Of a stretch of DNA of 36,476 nt, positions 23,873-31,911 are shown piece by piece (positions within the stretch are counted from its first letter, which is position 1; every line of letters starts with the position of its first letter). The notes beneath the pieces are model-generated. The model was not told where the DNA came from, made no database searches, and was given only the letters and a program-made list of their open reading frames with translations. The stretch is from an uncultured Bacillota bacterium. GTDB taxonomy: Bacteria; Bacillota; Clostridia; Peptostreptococcales; Anaerovoracaceae. Location of the stretch: positions 1 to 36,476 of the forward strand of contig CAKMKG010000035.1 in the NCBI GenBank assembly GCA_927441425.1, given 5' to 3'. The position numbers and the translations under genes were made by a program.

Positions 23873-24289
23873 GTGAAAAGTAACAAGGAAAGAACCGCGA
23901 TCTGGCTTTATCCCGAGACGATGGATCGGATGGATGGATGGATTGAAAAGGACAACTGTAAAAGCCGCAGTGAGTTTGCGGAGAAGGCCCTCAGCTTTTA
24001 CATGGGCTATCTTGCTACGGAGGACACGACGTCCTACCTCTCCAAGTCTTTGCTTTCTGCCATTCAAGGGACTCTGCAAAAAACGGAAGACCGGGTAGCG
24101 GGAAATCTCTTCCGGCTCTCGGTGGAGATCAGCATGATGATGCATCTGCTGGCAACCACACTAAACATCACCGACGAGGAATTGCGCAGGCTGCGGGGGC
24201 GCTGCGTCGCCGAGGTAAAAAGGACCAGGGGGAGGATCCGGTTGGATGACGCGGTGCAATTTCAGAGCGGCTCGGATGACGAAGAATAA
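23873..24289 (+). CDS. Ribbon-helix-helix relaxosome accessory protein (MobC-like)
   Basis: The N-terminus (KERTAIWLYPETMDRMDGWIE, then SRSEFAEKALSFYM, residues about 5-45) is a ribbon-helix-helix DNA-binding domain; the rest is helical and ends acidic. Such proteins bind oriT and help the relaxase nick. The start is GTG 23873, 7 bases after GGAGG. It overlaps the relaxase gene by one base (TAATG), so the two are translated together, and the palindrome at 23829-23851 is a likely binding site for oriT function or autoregulation. 138 residues. Confidence 0.8.
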   Translation: MKSNKERTAIWLYPETMDRMDGWIEKDNCKSRSEFAEKALSFYMGYLATEDTTSYLSKSLLSAIQGTLQKTEDRVAGNLFRLSVEISMMMHLLATTLNITDEELRRLRGRCVAEVKRTRGRIRLDDAVQFQSGSDDEE

Positions 24290-27114
24290 TGGCACGCATT
24301 ATTCTCAAATGTCCCTATCTTAAGGGAGGCAGTGGAAAGACCGCCGCTCATATTAAACACCTCGTCAAATACATCGCCACCCGCGAGGGCGTGGGGAAGA
24401 TCAAGAGCAACCATGAGAATTGGCATTCCACGAAGAAGCAGCGGGAGCTGATCTCTCAGATCCTCCAGGAGTTCCCTGATGCCAGGGAGCTGTTTGAATA
24501 TGAGGATTATCTCGCAAAGCCCAATCGGGAAAACGCTTCCGAATTTATCACCATTGCATTGGAGCAGAACCTTGATAAGATCGGCGGCCGTGAAAAGTAT
24601 CTGGATTACATTGCAAATCGCCCGCGCGTCGAAAAGGTGGATACCCACGGTCTGTTTAACGGAGGGGATGACTCTCTTATCCTCGCACAAGTTGCAGAGG
24701 AAGTATCTGCGCATACAGGAAACGTATGGACGCCGATCATTTCACTGCGCAGGGAGGATGCGGCGCAGATCGGTTTCGACAGCGCCCAGGCATGGAAGTC
24801 TCTGCTTTCATCCAAGGCGCCGGAGCTTGCCGAGAGCATGAAAATCCACCCCGACCATCTGAAGTGGTATGCCGCCTTTCACAACGAATCCCACCACCCT
24901 CATATTCACATGATCTGCTACAGCACCGACCCCGGCGAGGGTTATCTTACAAAACAAGGCATTCGAAAAGTGAAGTCCTCGCTGGCGCAGGAGATTTTCA
25001 GGCAGGAGCTTATTCCGCTTTATGCGGAAAAGACTCAGCGGAGGGATGAGCTGAAAGAGCAGGCTGCCGGGACGATGCAGGAAATGATCCGGCAGATGAA
25101 GGATGGCGTTTTACAGAGCGACCGGCTGGAACAGCTCGTCTCCTGCCTTGCAGACCAGCTCCGTGACGTCTCCGGCAAAAAGCAGTACGGCTATCTCAGG
25201 CCCGAGTTGAAAAATGTGGTGGATGAGATCGTGGACGAGCTGGCAAGGGACAGCAGGGTATCGGAAGCATATCGTTTATGGTGGGAAACCAGGGGCAGGA
25301 TCGAAGCAATCTACACTGAGACGTCAGCCGGCCCCCTTCCGCTCTCCCGATGCGAGGATTTCAAGCAGATTCGCAACATGGTCATTCTGGAAGCCATGCA
25401 CATCCGTGATGGGGCACTGACCTTTGAAGAACCGGCATCGGTTGAAACGACCCTGTCGGAACCGGAGCCGTCAGATGAACCGGAGCCTGAAAATGAATTG
25501 GAACCGGAGCGCGAGTCCTCTGACTCCTGGTGGACGGAGGAATATTTACTGGCAAAGCAATATCTGTTTGGCGATGAGGAGGATGGAATCACGCGGGATT
25601 TTGAAGAGGCCTGCGCTCTGTTTTTTTCCGAGGCGGAAAGCGGCAACCCTCTCGCCATGTATGACCTCGGAAGAATGTGTGCGGACGGCCTCGGCTGCGA
25701 GGCTGATGTGGAGGAAGCCTGGCAATGGTATGAAAAGGCTCTTGATGGATTTCATATGGCAGAGGTAGAAAAGCCGTGGAAGTACACCGAGTACCGCATT
25801 GGGAAAATGTATGCTGCGGGACTCGGCACGGAGCAGGACTATGAGCAGGCAGCAGACTTTCTGACTTTGTCAGCTAACCAAAAATATAAATATGCGCAAT
25901 ACTCCCTCGCCGGCCTTTACTATCAGGGGAAGGGTGTGGATCAGGATCATGAGCGGGTGTTTTCTCTCTACGCCAGCGCAGCAAACCAGGGCTTTCCTTA
26001 TGCCAGCTTTGAGCTTGGAAAAATGCTGAGGGATGGGATCGGCTGCGGGATAAGCCACGTCCGGTCAGAGCAGCGCTTCCATGAAGCATTCGACGGCTTC
26101 ACTTCCCTGGAATCGGAGAGTCATGACGACAAGGTCCAGTACCGTCTCGGATGGATGCTTCTGAATGGTGTGGGCACGGAAAAAGACACGGTACTGGCAA
26201 AAGAGTATCTGGAGAAGTCGACCGGCGTGGGAAACCTTTTCGCCGGTTACCAGCTTGCCAGACTGATTCTGTCTGAAGACGGCGCCAGTCCGAAGGATGT
26301 AGAGAAGGCGCTCGTTTATCTTCGCCGCGCGGCGGAGACGGAGAATCCCAATGCCGCATATTTTCTCGGCAAGCTCTATCAGGAAGGCCAGCATGTCCCG
26401 AAAGACACTCCCGAGGCAGTGCGGCTCTTCCGGTTGTCAGCCGAACAGGGCAGCGAATTCGCAGCATACCGACTCGGCAAGCTCTACCTTAGCGGAGACG
26501 GCATCCTGAAGGATGTGGAAGAAGCACTACGCTGGTTCCGTTTTGCCGCAGACAAGAAAAATCATTATGCCGAATACGCCCTGGGCATTCTCTGTCTCAA
26601 GGGAGAGGATGTCCCAAAGGATGTCTTCATAGCATTGGAGTATCTGAAACGGGCTGCCGGACAGGGCAGCCAATTTGCGCAATACCGCCTTGGCAAGACG
26701 TACCTCAAGGGAGAGGATTTCCCGAAGGATATAGAAGCGGCGCTGCGATATCTAATCGCAGCCGCAGAACCGGGAAATCAGTACGCACAGTATCTTCTCG
26801 GCAAACTGTACCTGATGGGAAAGGATGTGCCAAAGGACAGAGCCGCAGCCGTTCGTTGGTTTACCCTGTCGGCTGCGCAAGGCAATATTTACGCTCAGTT
26901 TTTTCTTGATCATATGAATGATTTTAAGGAACCATCTGTGTTGCTGACGGGAACCCGGCTGTTGCATCATTTGACCCGCATCTTTTCGAACAACGCGCCT
27001 CCCTTGAGACCGCCCGGCCTGAAGATTGACCGAAAGCGCAGATTGAAGCTGAACGAGAAGAAGCGCGGCACAGGCCACGCCAGAGGCGATCACGAACCAA
27101 CCATGAGCCTGTAA
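24289..27114 (+). CDS. MobP-type relaxase fused to Sel1 repeats
   Basis: The DNA-nicking relaxase of the element. The N-terminal domain (about residues 1-300) contains the HUH histidine motif HNESHHPHIHM at 198-208 and the opening MARIILKCPYLKGGSG typical of MobP3/MobL-like relaxases; the nucleophile is probably a tyrosine in the N-terminal region, for example in HLVKYIATREG. A linker rich in Glu and Pro (about 385-410) leads to about 12 Sel1-type repeats (about residues 415-870), each near 36 residues with the pattern AxYxLGxLYxxGxxVxKD. The C-terminus is basic. Sel1 repeats form a protein-binding solenoid, so this part may dock to VirD4 or other relaxosome parts. Full length, no frameshift. 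Confidence 0.9.
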   Translation: MARIILKCPYLKGGSGKTAAHIKHLVKYIATREGVGKIKSNHENWHSTKKQRELISQILQEFPDARELFEYEDYLAKPNRENASEFITIALEQNLDKIGGREKYLDYIANRPRVEKVDTHGLFNGGDDSLILAQVAEEVSAHTGNVWTPIISLRREDAAQIGFDSAQAWKSLLSSKAPELAESMKIHPDHLKWYAAFHNESHHPHIHMICYSTDPGEGYLTKQGIRKVKSSLAQEIFRQELIPLYAEKTQRRDELKEQAAGTMQEMIRQMKDGVLQSDRLEQLVSCLADQLRDVSGKKQYGYLRPELKNVVDEIVDELARDSRVSEAYRLWWETRGRIEAIYTETSAGPLPLSRCEDFKQIRNMVILEAMHIRDGALTFEEPASVETTLSEPEPSDEPEPENELEPERESSDSWWTEEYLLAKQYLFGDEEDGITRDFEEACALFFSEAESGNPLAMYDLGRMCADGLGCEADVEEAWQWYEKALDGFHMAEVEKPWKYTEYRIGKMYAAGLGTEQDYEQAADFLTLSANQKYKYAQYSLAGLYYQGKGVDQDHERVFSLYASAANQGFPYASFELGKMLRDGIGCGISHVRSEQRFHEAFDGFTSLESESHDDKVQYRLGWMLLNGVGTEKDTVLAKEYLEKSTGVGNLFAGYQLARLILSEDGASPKDVEKALVYLRRAAETENPNAAYFLGKLYQEGQHVPKDTPEAVRLFRLSAEQGSEFAAYRLGKLYLSGDGILKDVEEALRWFRFAADKKNHYAEYALGILCLKGEDVPKDVFIALEYLKRAAGQGSQFAQYRLGKTYLKGEDFPKDIEAALRYLIAAAEPGNQYAQYLLGKLYLMGKDVPKDRAAAVRWFTLSAAQGNIYAQFFLDHMNDFKEPSVLLTGTRLLHHLTRIFSNNAPPLRPPGLKIDRKRRLKLNEKKRGTGHARGDHEPTMSL

Positions 27115-27165
27115 TTTCCGGCGTTTTTTATCGCACCGGCAGCAGCAAAAATAAGGAGGTGTCTT

Positions 27166-28593
27166 ATGGGCGTTTACATTCATTTCACAGAGGAACAAAA
27201 GGAGCGTGCCAACAGCGTGGATCTTGTGGATTTTCTTCAGAAGCGCCGTGAAAAGCTGCTCCCCAGCGGGAAGGAGAAGCGGATCGCATCTGATCGCAGC
27301 ATCACAGTATACGGCAATGAATGGTATGATCATTCCATAGAATACGGCGGATATCCCATCGAGTTCGTCCAGCAGTTTTATCATTGCTCATATCCGGAGG
27401 CGATAACCATGCTGTTGGGTGGCGAACAGGGCAAACCTTACAGAACGGTAGAAGAAAAGCAGGAGGAACCGAAGAAGCCGTTTGCGTTGCCTGCAGCCCA
27501 CAGCGATATGCGCAGCGTCTATGGCTATCTGCTCAAAACGCGGCTTTTGGATCGAACGGTGGTCAACGCTTTTGTAAAAAAGAAACTTATCTACGAAAGC
27601 TGTGAAAAATCCAAGGATGGCAAAAAAGAATACCATAACGCAATATTTGTAGGGTTGGATGAACATGGAATACCACGCCATGCTCACAAGAAAGGACTCT
27701 ATACGAAGGGAGCCGGCTTCAAGGGCAATGTGGAGGGCTGCGATCCCGACTACAGCTTTCACTATATCGGCACGGACAATAGCCTCTTTGTGTTCGAAGC
27801 CCCGGTTGATCTGCTGTCCTATATCACACTACACCCGCAGGATTGGGAAAGGCACAGTTATGTGGCGCTCTGCGGCCTTTCCCAATACGCTATGCTGAAA
27901 ATGCTGGAACTGCACCCGAACATCAATCGTGTGGTTCTATGTCTTGATCATGATGCAGAGGGGATTGAAGCCTCGGAGAAGTACCATGACCTGATCACAG
28001 GAAGAGGAATCCTCTGCGAAAGGGAGCTGTCCGCTCAAAAGGATTGGAACGAGGATATCAAGGCGGCCCATGGACTTCCCGCCATTCCTGCTGAGGAACA
28101 TCCCCAGCGTCTGCTCTGTGAAGCGATCTGCGCAAGTCTTGGCGAGGGGATGCAGAACAGCCAAGACGACTGCTCCGCCGATGCCCTTGCCGCGCTCCTG
28201 ACTGCGATCCGCTCCCATATGCATCGGGGGCGGTTTTTACAGGCGGAAGACTGTCTGTGGGATATGCTCTGCCGCTCCATAAACGCTGCTGCGAAAGAGT
28301 ACCGCCAAATGGATCATAGCAGGGACCACGCCGCAGTGCGGGACAGGCTGAAGTACGGCTTTAAAACCTATGAAAACCGGAGAAAGATTAAGACGCGTCT
28401 GGATTTACTGGAATCGGATATCATGGCCCTGCGCGGCTTCGACCGTGTGCTGTCCACTTCCGAAAAGGGAGACTTAGCGGAGCGTTGTGAAAGCATCGCC
28501 GCCCACTGCCTCAAGTCTTTGATCCTGCTTGAGCAGCCCAGGCAGAAGCAGGAAATGAAGCAGAACCAGGAAATGAAATTAACCATGCAGTAA
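27166..28593 (+). CDS. DUF3991/TOPRIM primase-like protein
   Basis: A 475-residue protein. Residues about 120-200 resemble DUF3991 (VYGYLLKTRLLDRTVVNAFV), followed by a TOPRIM-like domain (about 205-300) with the acidic strands SLFVFEAPVDLLSYI and RVVLCLDHDAEGIEASEKY, giving the Glu and DxD metal site. Such proteins are carried by many conjugative elements and probably prime the transferred or replicating strand. The N-terminus (VDLVDFLQKRRE, then GYPIEFVQQFY) recalls the DnaG-like zinc region but without its cysteines. The C-terminus is helical and ends in a Met/Gln-rich tail. ATG 27166 follows AAGGAGG. Confidence 0.82.
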   Translation: MGVYIHFTEEQKERANSVDLVDFLQKRREKLLPSGKEKRIASDRSITVYGNEWYDHSIEYGGYPIEFVQQFYHCSYPEAITMLLGGEQGKPYRTVEEKQEEPKKPFALPAAHSDMRSVYGYLLKTRLLDRTVVNAFVKKKLIYESCEKSKDGKKEYHNAIFVGLDEHGIPRHAHKKGLYTKGAGFKGNVEGCDPDYSFHYIGTDNSLFVFEAPVDLLSYITLHPQDWERHSYVALCGLSQYAMLKMLELHPNINRVVLCLDHDAEGIEASEKYHDLITGRGILCERELSAQKDWNEDIKAAHGLPAIPAEEHPQRLLCEAICASLGEGMQNSQDDCSADALAALLTAIRSHMHRGRFLQAEDCLWDMLCRSINAAAKEYRQMDHSRDHAAVRDRLKYGFKTYENRRKIKTRLDLLESDIMALRGFDRVLSTSEKGDLAERCESIAAHCLKSLILLEQPRQKQEMKQNQEMKLTMQ

Positions 28594-28607
28594 AGGAGGG
28601 CTTCGAA

Positions 28608-30431
28608 TTGCAATCCCAGGTATACCTTCTGATCGGAACGGCGACCGTCATGTTCGCTGTTATCGGCGGTCTTTCCCTGCTGGCGCATTATTATACTTTA
28701 AACGGCATTAAGAGCCGTACGGTAGGCGACGGCCAGCACGGAACCGCCCGCTTCGCCTCAAAGCAGGAAATCAAGAGTACCTACAAACACATTCTGTTCC
28801 AGCCCTGGCAGTGGCGTCGGGGCGAGAGTCTTCCCACAGAGCAGGGCATCATCCTCGGTTGCCGTGGAAAGAAAAACGATATCACAGCGCTGGTGGATAC
28901 CGATGACGTCCACGCTTTGATGATCGGCGCTTCCGGCGTGGGCAAAACGGCATTTTTCCTGTATCCCAATCTGGAATACTCCTGCGCTTCCGGTATGAGC
29001 TTTCTGACCACCGACACCAAGGGCGATTTGTTCCGTAATTACGGAGCCATCGCAAGGGATTATTACGGCTACCATGTGGCTGTCATCGATCTGCGCAATC
29101 CCACCCGCTCGGACGGAAATAATATGCTGCATCTGGTCAACACTTACATGGACCGGTACCTTGCAGACAACAGCAATTTAACGGCAAAGGCAAAGGCAGA
29201 GAAGTACGCGAAAATCATTGCCAAGACCATCATCAACGCCAGCGATGAGAACTATGGGCAGAATCAGTTTTTCTATGATGCGGCCGAGGGACTTCTCTGT
29301 GCGGTCATCCTGCTGGTGGCCGAGTATCTGCCGCCTACGGAGATTGACGGTAAGAAAATAGACTGCCGCCACATCATCAGCGTGTTCAAGCTGGTGCAGG
29401 ATCTGATGGCTCCTAGCCGCGTAAAGGGAAAGAGCCAGTTTCAGCTGCTCATGGACAAGCTGCCAGACAACCATAAGGCCCGCTGGTTTGCCGGCGCCGC
29501 CCTTAATTCTGCCGAGCAGGCCATGGCATCGGTGCTCTCCACCGTACTCTCCCGGCTCAACGCCTTCCTCGACAGTGAGATGGAACAGATCCTCTGCTTT
29601 GAGACGGCAATCGATACGGAGAAGTTCTGCAATGAAAAATCCGCACTGTTTGTCGTGCTGCCAGAGGAAGACTTAACCAAGTATTTCATGGTCAGCCTGA
29701 TGATTCAGCAGCTCTACCGCGAGATCCTTGCCGTGGCGGATGAAAACGGTGGGAGGCTTAAAAATCGCGTGATGTTTTACTGCGATGAGCTGGGGACGCT
29801 TCCCGCCATTGGGTCGCTTGAGTTAATTTTCAGTGCCTCTCGTTCGCGCCGCCTATCCATGGTGCCGATCATACAATCGCTGGGTCAGCTTCAGAAAAAC
29901 TATGGCAAGGAGGGGGCCGAAATTATTGTAGATAATTGTCAGGACGTCATCTTCGGTGGCTTTGCACCCAACAGCCAGACCGCGGAGGTACTATCCAAGG
30001 CGATGGGCAGCCGCACAGTTTTGAGTGGAAGTGTCAGCAGGGGCAGGAATGATCCCAGCCAATCCCTGCAAATGATGGAGCGCCCCCTCATGACAGCTGA
30101 CGAATTGAAGTCCATTCCCAAGGGAAATTTTGTGGTCATGAAAACCGGTGCTCATCCAATGCGCACCAAGCTTCGTCTGTTCCTCGACTGGGGCATTACT
30201 TTCGATGCAGTTTATGCCGTACCCGAAAAAGGCAACCGCAAGGTCATCTATGCGGATAAGCAGACTCTGGAAGAGAATATCGTCCGCAAACACCTGGCCT
30301 GCTTCACCGTGCCGAGTGATGATGATACGGAAGTTCCAAGGGAAGTACCCGAAGGCACCGGCGCACTCCACACCCCGGTGGAAGAAGCGTCCGAAAGCGC
30401 ATCGCACCGCAGGTCCATACTCAGAACGTAA
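28608..30431 (+). CDS. VirD4/TraG-type coupling protein (CD1115-like)
   Basis: The coupling ATPase that brings the relaxosome to the secretion channel. One N-terminal membrane helix (about residues 4-27) is followed by the P-loop GASGVGKT (about 107-114), and the Walker B strand VMFYCDELGTLPAI near 388-401, with the downstream SRSRRLSMVPIIQSLGQL block. This short, single-helix form (607 residues) is usual for Gram-positive elements and resembles the CD1115 family. The start is TTG 28608 behind AAAGGAGGG, 14 bases after the primase stop. Partner proteins: relaxase at 24289 and VirB4 at 17247. Confidence 0.95.
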   Translation: MQSQVYLLIGTATVMFAVIGGLSLLAHYYTLNGIKSRTVGDGQHGTARFASKQEIKSTYKHILFQPWQWRRGESLPTEQGIILGCRGKKNDITALVDTDDVHALMIGASGVGKTAFFLYPNLEYSCASGMSFLTTDTKGDLFRNYGAIARDYYGYHVAVIDLRNPTRSDGNNMLHLVNTYMDRYLADNSNLTAKAKAEKYAKIIAKTIINASDENYGQNQFFYDAAEGLLCAVILLVAEYLPPTEIDGKKIDCRHIISVFKLVQDLMAPSRVKGKSQFQLLMDKLPDNHKARWFAGAALNSAEQAMASVLSTVLSRLNAFLDSEMEQILCFETAIDTEKFCNEKSALFVVLPEEDLTKYFMVSLMIQQLYREILAVADENGGRLKNRVMFYCDELGTLPAIGSLELIFSASRSRRLSMVPIIQSLGQLQKNYGKEGAEIIVDNCQDVIFGGFAPNSQTAEVLSKAMGSRTVLSGSVSRGRNDPSQSLQMMERPLMTADELKSIPKGNFVVMKTGAHPMRTKLRLFLDWGITFDAVYAVPEKGNRKVIYADKQTLEENIVRKHLACFTVPSDDDTEVPREVPEGTGALHTPVEEASESASHRRSILRT

Positions 30432-30442
30432 GGAGAAACGCC

Positions 30443-30712
30443 ATGAGTTATTTCGACACCATCTATGCCGCCTCGCCCGATGAGCTTCCTCATCGGGCGA
30501 GGGCCGTCTATATGTATCTGAAGGATCGTGCAGGGAAGGGACCGGATTGCTGGCCCGCCGTGAAGACCATCTCCGCTGATCTGCAGCTTTCTCGCAGCAC
30601 CGTCAAACGCGCGCTGCACGATCTGGTTGAAGCCGGGCTGGTTGAAAAGGAATCCCGTTATCGCGAGAACGGGAGCCGCACCTCCAACCGGCTCATTTTG
30701 AAAAAACAATAG
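30443..30712 (+). CDS. Small winged-helix DNA-binding protein
   Basis: An 89-residue protein whose core (about residues 18-75) is a winged helix-turn-helix of the HTH_36 type: ARAVYMYLKDRAG, the WPAVKTISADLQLSRSTVKRA recognition unit (shortened here) and LVEAGLVEKESRYRENG as wing. Related proteins lie at the end of conjugation operons in Clostridia elements and probably regulate transfer or replication. ATG 30443 follows AAGGAG, 11 bases after the coupling protein. It is the last well-supported element gene. Confidence 0.8.
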   Translation: MSYFDTIYAASPDELPHRARAVYMYLKDRAGKGPDCWPAVKTISADLQLSRSTVKRALHDLVEAGLVEKESRYRENGSRTSNRLILKKQ

Positions 30713-30720
30713 CTCTGCAT

Positions 30721-30876
30721 ATGCAAAAAAAGACACAGCTCCCGCCAAGGGGGTACTACGCCTTTTTGATGAACCGAGTGTCGGTTCATGATGAGCCCCC
30801 AAGAATCTCTCTCTCTAAAAAATTATCACAGAAAAAGAACAAAATGTTCCATTTATATAATACAACCGCAAAATAA
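30721..30876 (+). CDS. Possible small ORF at the element's right edge
   Basis: A 51-codon frame starts at ATG 30721, 8 bases after the winged-helix gene, without a good ribosome site. It spans the hairpin at 30769-30789. Its Pro/Arg/Ser/Lys-rich sequence shows no motif. It may be a non-coding stretch that is open by chance. Confidence 0.15.
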   Translation: MQKKTQLPPRGYYAFLMNRVSVHDEPPRISLSKKLSQKKNKMFHLYNTTAK

Positions 30877-30994
30877 TGGAATATCTTAATCAAACTGGGC
30901 TTAGTTTGCTTCTGAATTTGAAGATGCAGTTCATAGTGGGTGTTTTTTACTTTGCACACTTTGCGTGCTCAACAGTCTTATAAACTTCAATACA

Positions 30995-31035
30995 GAAACC
31001 TTGAAAACTGCAGACTTGCTGATTTTCAAGGTTTC
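30995..31035. repeat. Perfect 13-bp inverted repeat
   Basis: GAAACCTTGAAAA (30995-31007) and TTTTCAAGGTTTC (31023-31035) are exact inverted copies around a 15-base spacer. No T run follows on either strand in the usual place, so it is not a standard terminator. It lies between the element's last gene and the chromosomal permease remnant. Confidence 0.7.
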
Positions 31036-31065
31036 ATACTGTAATATTCAAAAAGTGCTTTCGGA

Positions 31066-31213
31066 TTAATTTAAAATATTAAAATATATTAAAAGAAGCA
31101 GGATCGAAAGAAAAGCAAAAGGAATTACCATAACCTGTATAAATAGCCTGTTTCTCTGCTCCTCCTGCGCCATAAATGAAAATATTGCTAGTCCCGGAAG
31201 GAGATGATTTTAT
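31066..31213 (-). pseudogene. Remnant of a MatC-like permease gene (C-terminus)
   Basis: On the minus strand this stretch encodes GLAIFSFMAQEEQRNRLF and on to a stop at 31066-31068, clearly matching the last 40 or so residues of the intact permease at 31912-33210 (SFMAQEQRDKLFMQFMLIPF). Upstream of the matching part the frame is lost through small deletions. So it is the decayed end of a second copy or relative of that permease, lying downstream of the rex-like gene. It may mark a past duplication or the junction made when the element inserted. Confidence 0.75.
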
Positions 31214-31260
31214 AGAGCATTATAAAAAAGTAAGAAATAAAAACTTGATTGTAGGTTGCG

Positions 31261-31890
31261 TCATTTGTTCTTCAAATTATACCCCAAAACCATAAGGCTA
31301 TCATCCAAGTGACTGTTTTCTATCATAACCTTGTCTGTATTTTTCACTTCTACCGGGGAAAAATTCCATATACCCTTCACGCCAAGACTTATCATATCTT
31401 TGATAATTTCATCCGCATGCGCGCTTAATATTGTAATAGCCGCAATATCAACATGCTGGCGCTTTATAAACAAAGGCAAACAATCCATTTTCATTATTTC
31501 AATACCCTTTATTTCCCTGCCGGTAAATTGATCATATGGATCAAAAATTCCAATAACCTTAAAGCCTTTCTTTTCCAGATTTTTATTTGCGGCTAATGCA
31601 TGTCCCAAATATCCGGCTCCAATAATAATCATGTTGAGTGTGTTGTCAGACTTAAGAAATTCATTTATTTTGTTCTTTAAAAGGTCAACATTATAGCCAA
31701 TACCCGGCAATCCTTCCCCTCCAAAATATGCGAAGTCATTTCTTACCTGTGAAGATGTGACTCCTATTTCGAAACTTAATTCTTTTGAAGAGATTTGGCG
31801 AATTCCAGCTTTACGTAAATTGCATAAATGACGATAATACTTTGGCAAACGTCTAATTGCTGCATAAGAAATTTCATTTCGATATTCCAA
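31261..31890 (-). CDS. rex: Rex-family redox-sensing repressor
   Basis: Rex proteins bind DNA until NADH binds, so they tie gene expression to the NADH/NAD ratio. The N-terminal winged helix (residues about 10-60) has RRLPKYYRHLCNL and SSKELSFEIGVTSSQVRNDF, very typical of Rex; the Rossmann domain follows with IIIGAGYLGHALA at about 88-100 and the fingerprint Asp in GIFDPYD. Length 209 is normal. The start is TTG 31890 with GGGAGGT as ribosome site. It is the last gene of the minus-strand cluster, 21 bases after the permease. A second, housekeeping rex may exist elsewhere; this one may control its own operon. Confidence 0.88.
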   Translation of the reverse strand: MEYRNEISYAAIRRLPKYYRHLCNLRKAGIRQISSKELSFEIGVTSSQVRNDFAYFGGEGLPGIGYNVDLLKNKINEFLKSDNTLNMIIIGAGYLGHALAANKNLEKKGFKVIGIFDPYDQFTGREIKGIEIMKMDCLPLFIKRQHVDIAAITILSAHADEIIKDMISLGVKGIWNFSPVEVKNTDKVMIENSHLDDSLMVLGYNLKNK

Positions 31891-31911
31891 AAAAACACCT
31901 CCCTATTTCTT

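Larger units (their letters stand above)
30713..31065. other. Intergenic region holding the probable right end of the element
   Basis: After the winged-helix gene, composition changes from GC-rich to clearly AT-rich near 30815. The stretch includes a perfect 9-bp stem hairpin (ATGAACCGA/TCGGTTCAT, 30769-30789), an outer pairing possibility between GGGGG and CCCCC on either side of it, and a perfect 13-bp inverted repeat at 30995-31035. No integrase or excisionase gene is present. The attachment site cannot be fixed without the left end. Confidence 0.4.

Noticed and set aside
24262..24714. 150-codon minus-strand frame
   Set aside because: Antisense to the conserved relaxase N-terminus.
25537..26910. 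Regularly spaced similar segments that could be taken for a DNA repeat array or CRISPR
   Set aside because: They are about 108 bases long, diverged, in one reading frame, and encode Sel1 protein repeats of the relaxase.
26752..27384. 210-codon minus-strand frame
   Set aside because: It lies opposite the relaxase end and the primase start, shows no ribosome site and no family pattern; a shadow of the + strand genes.
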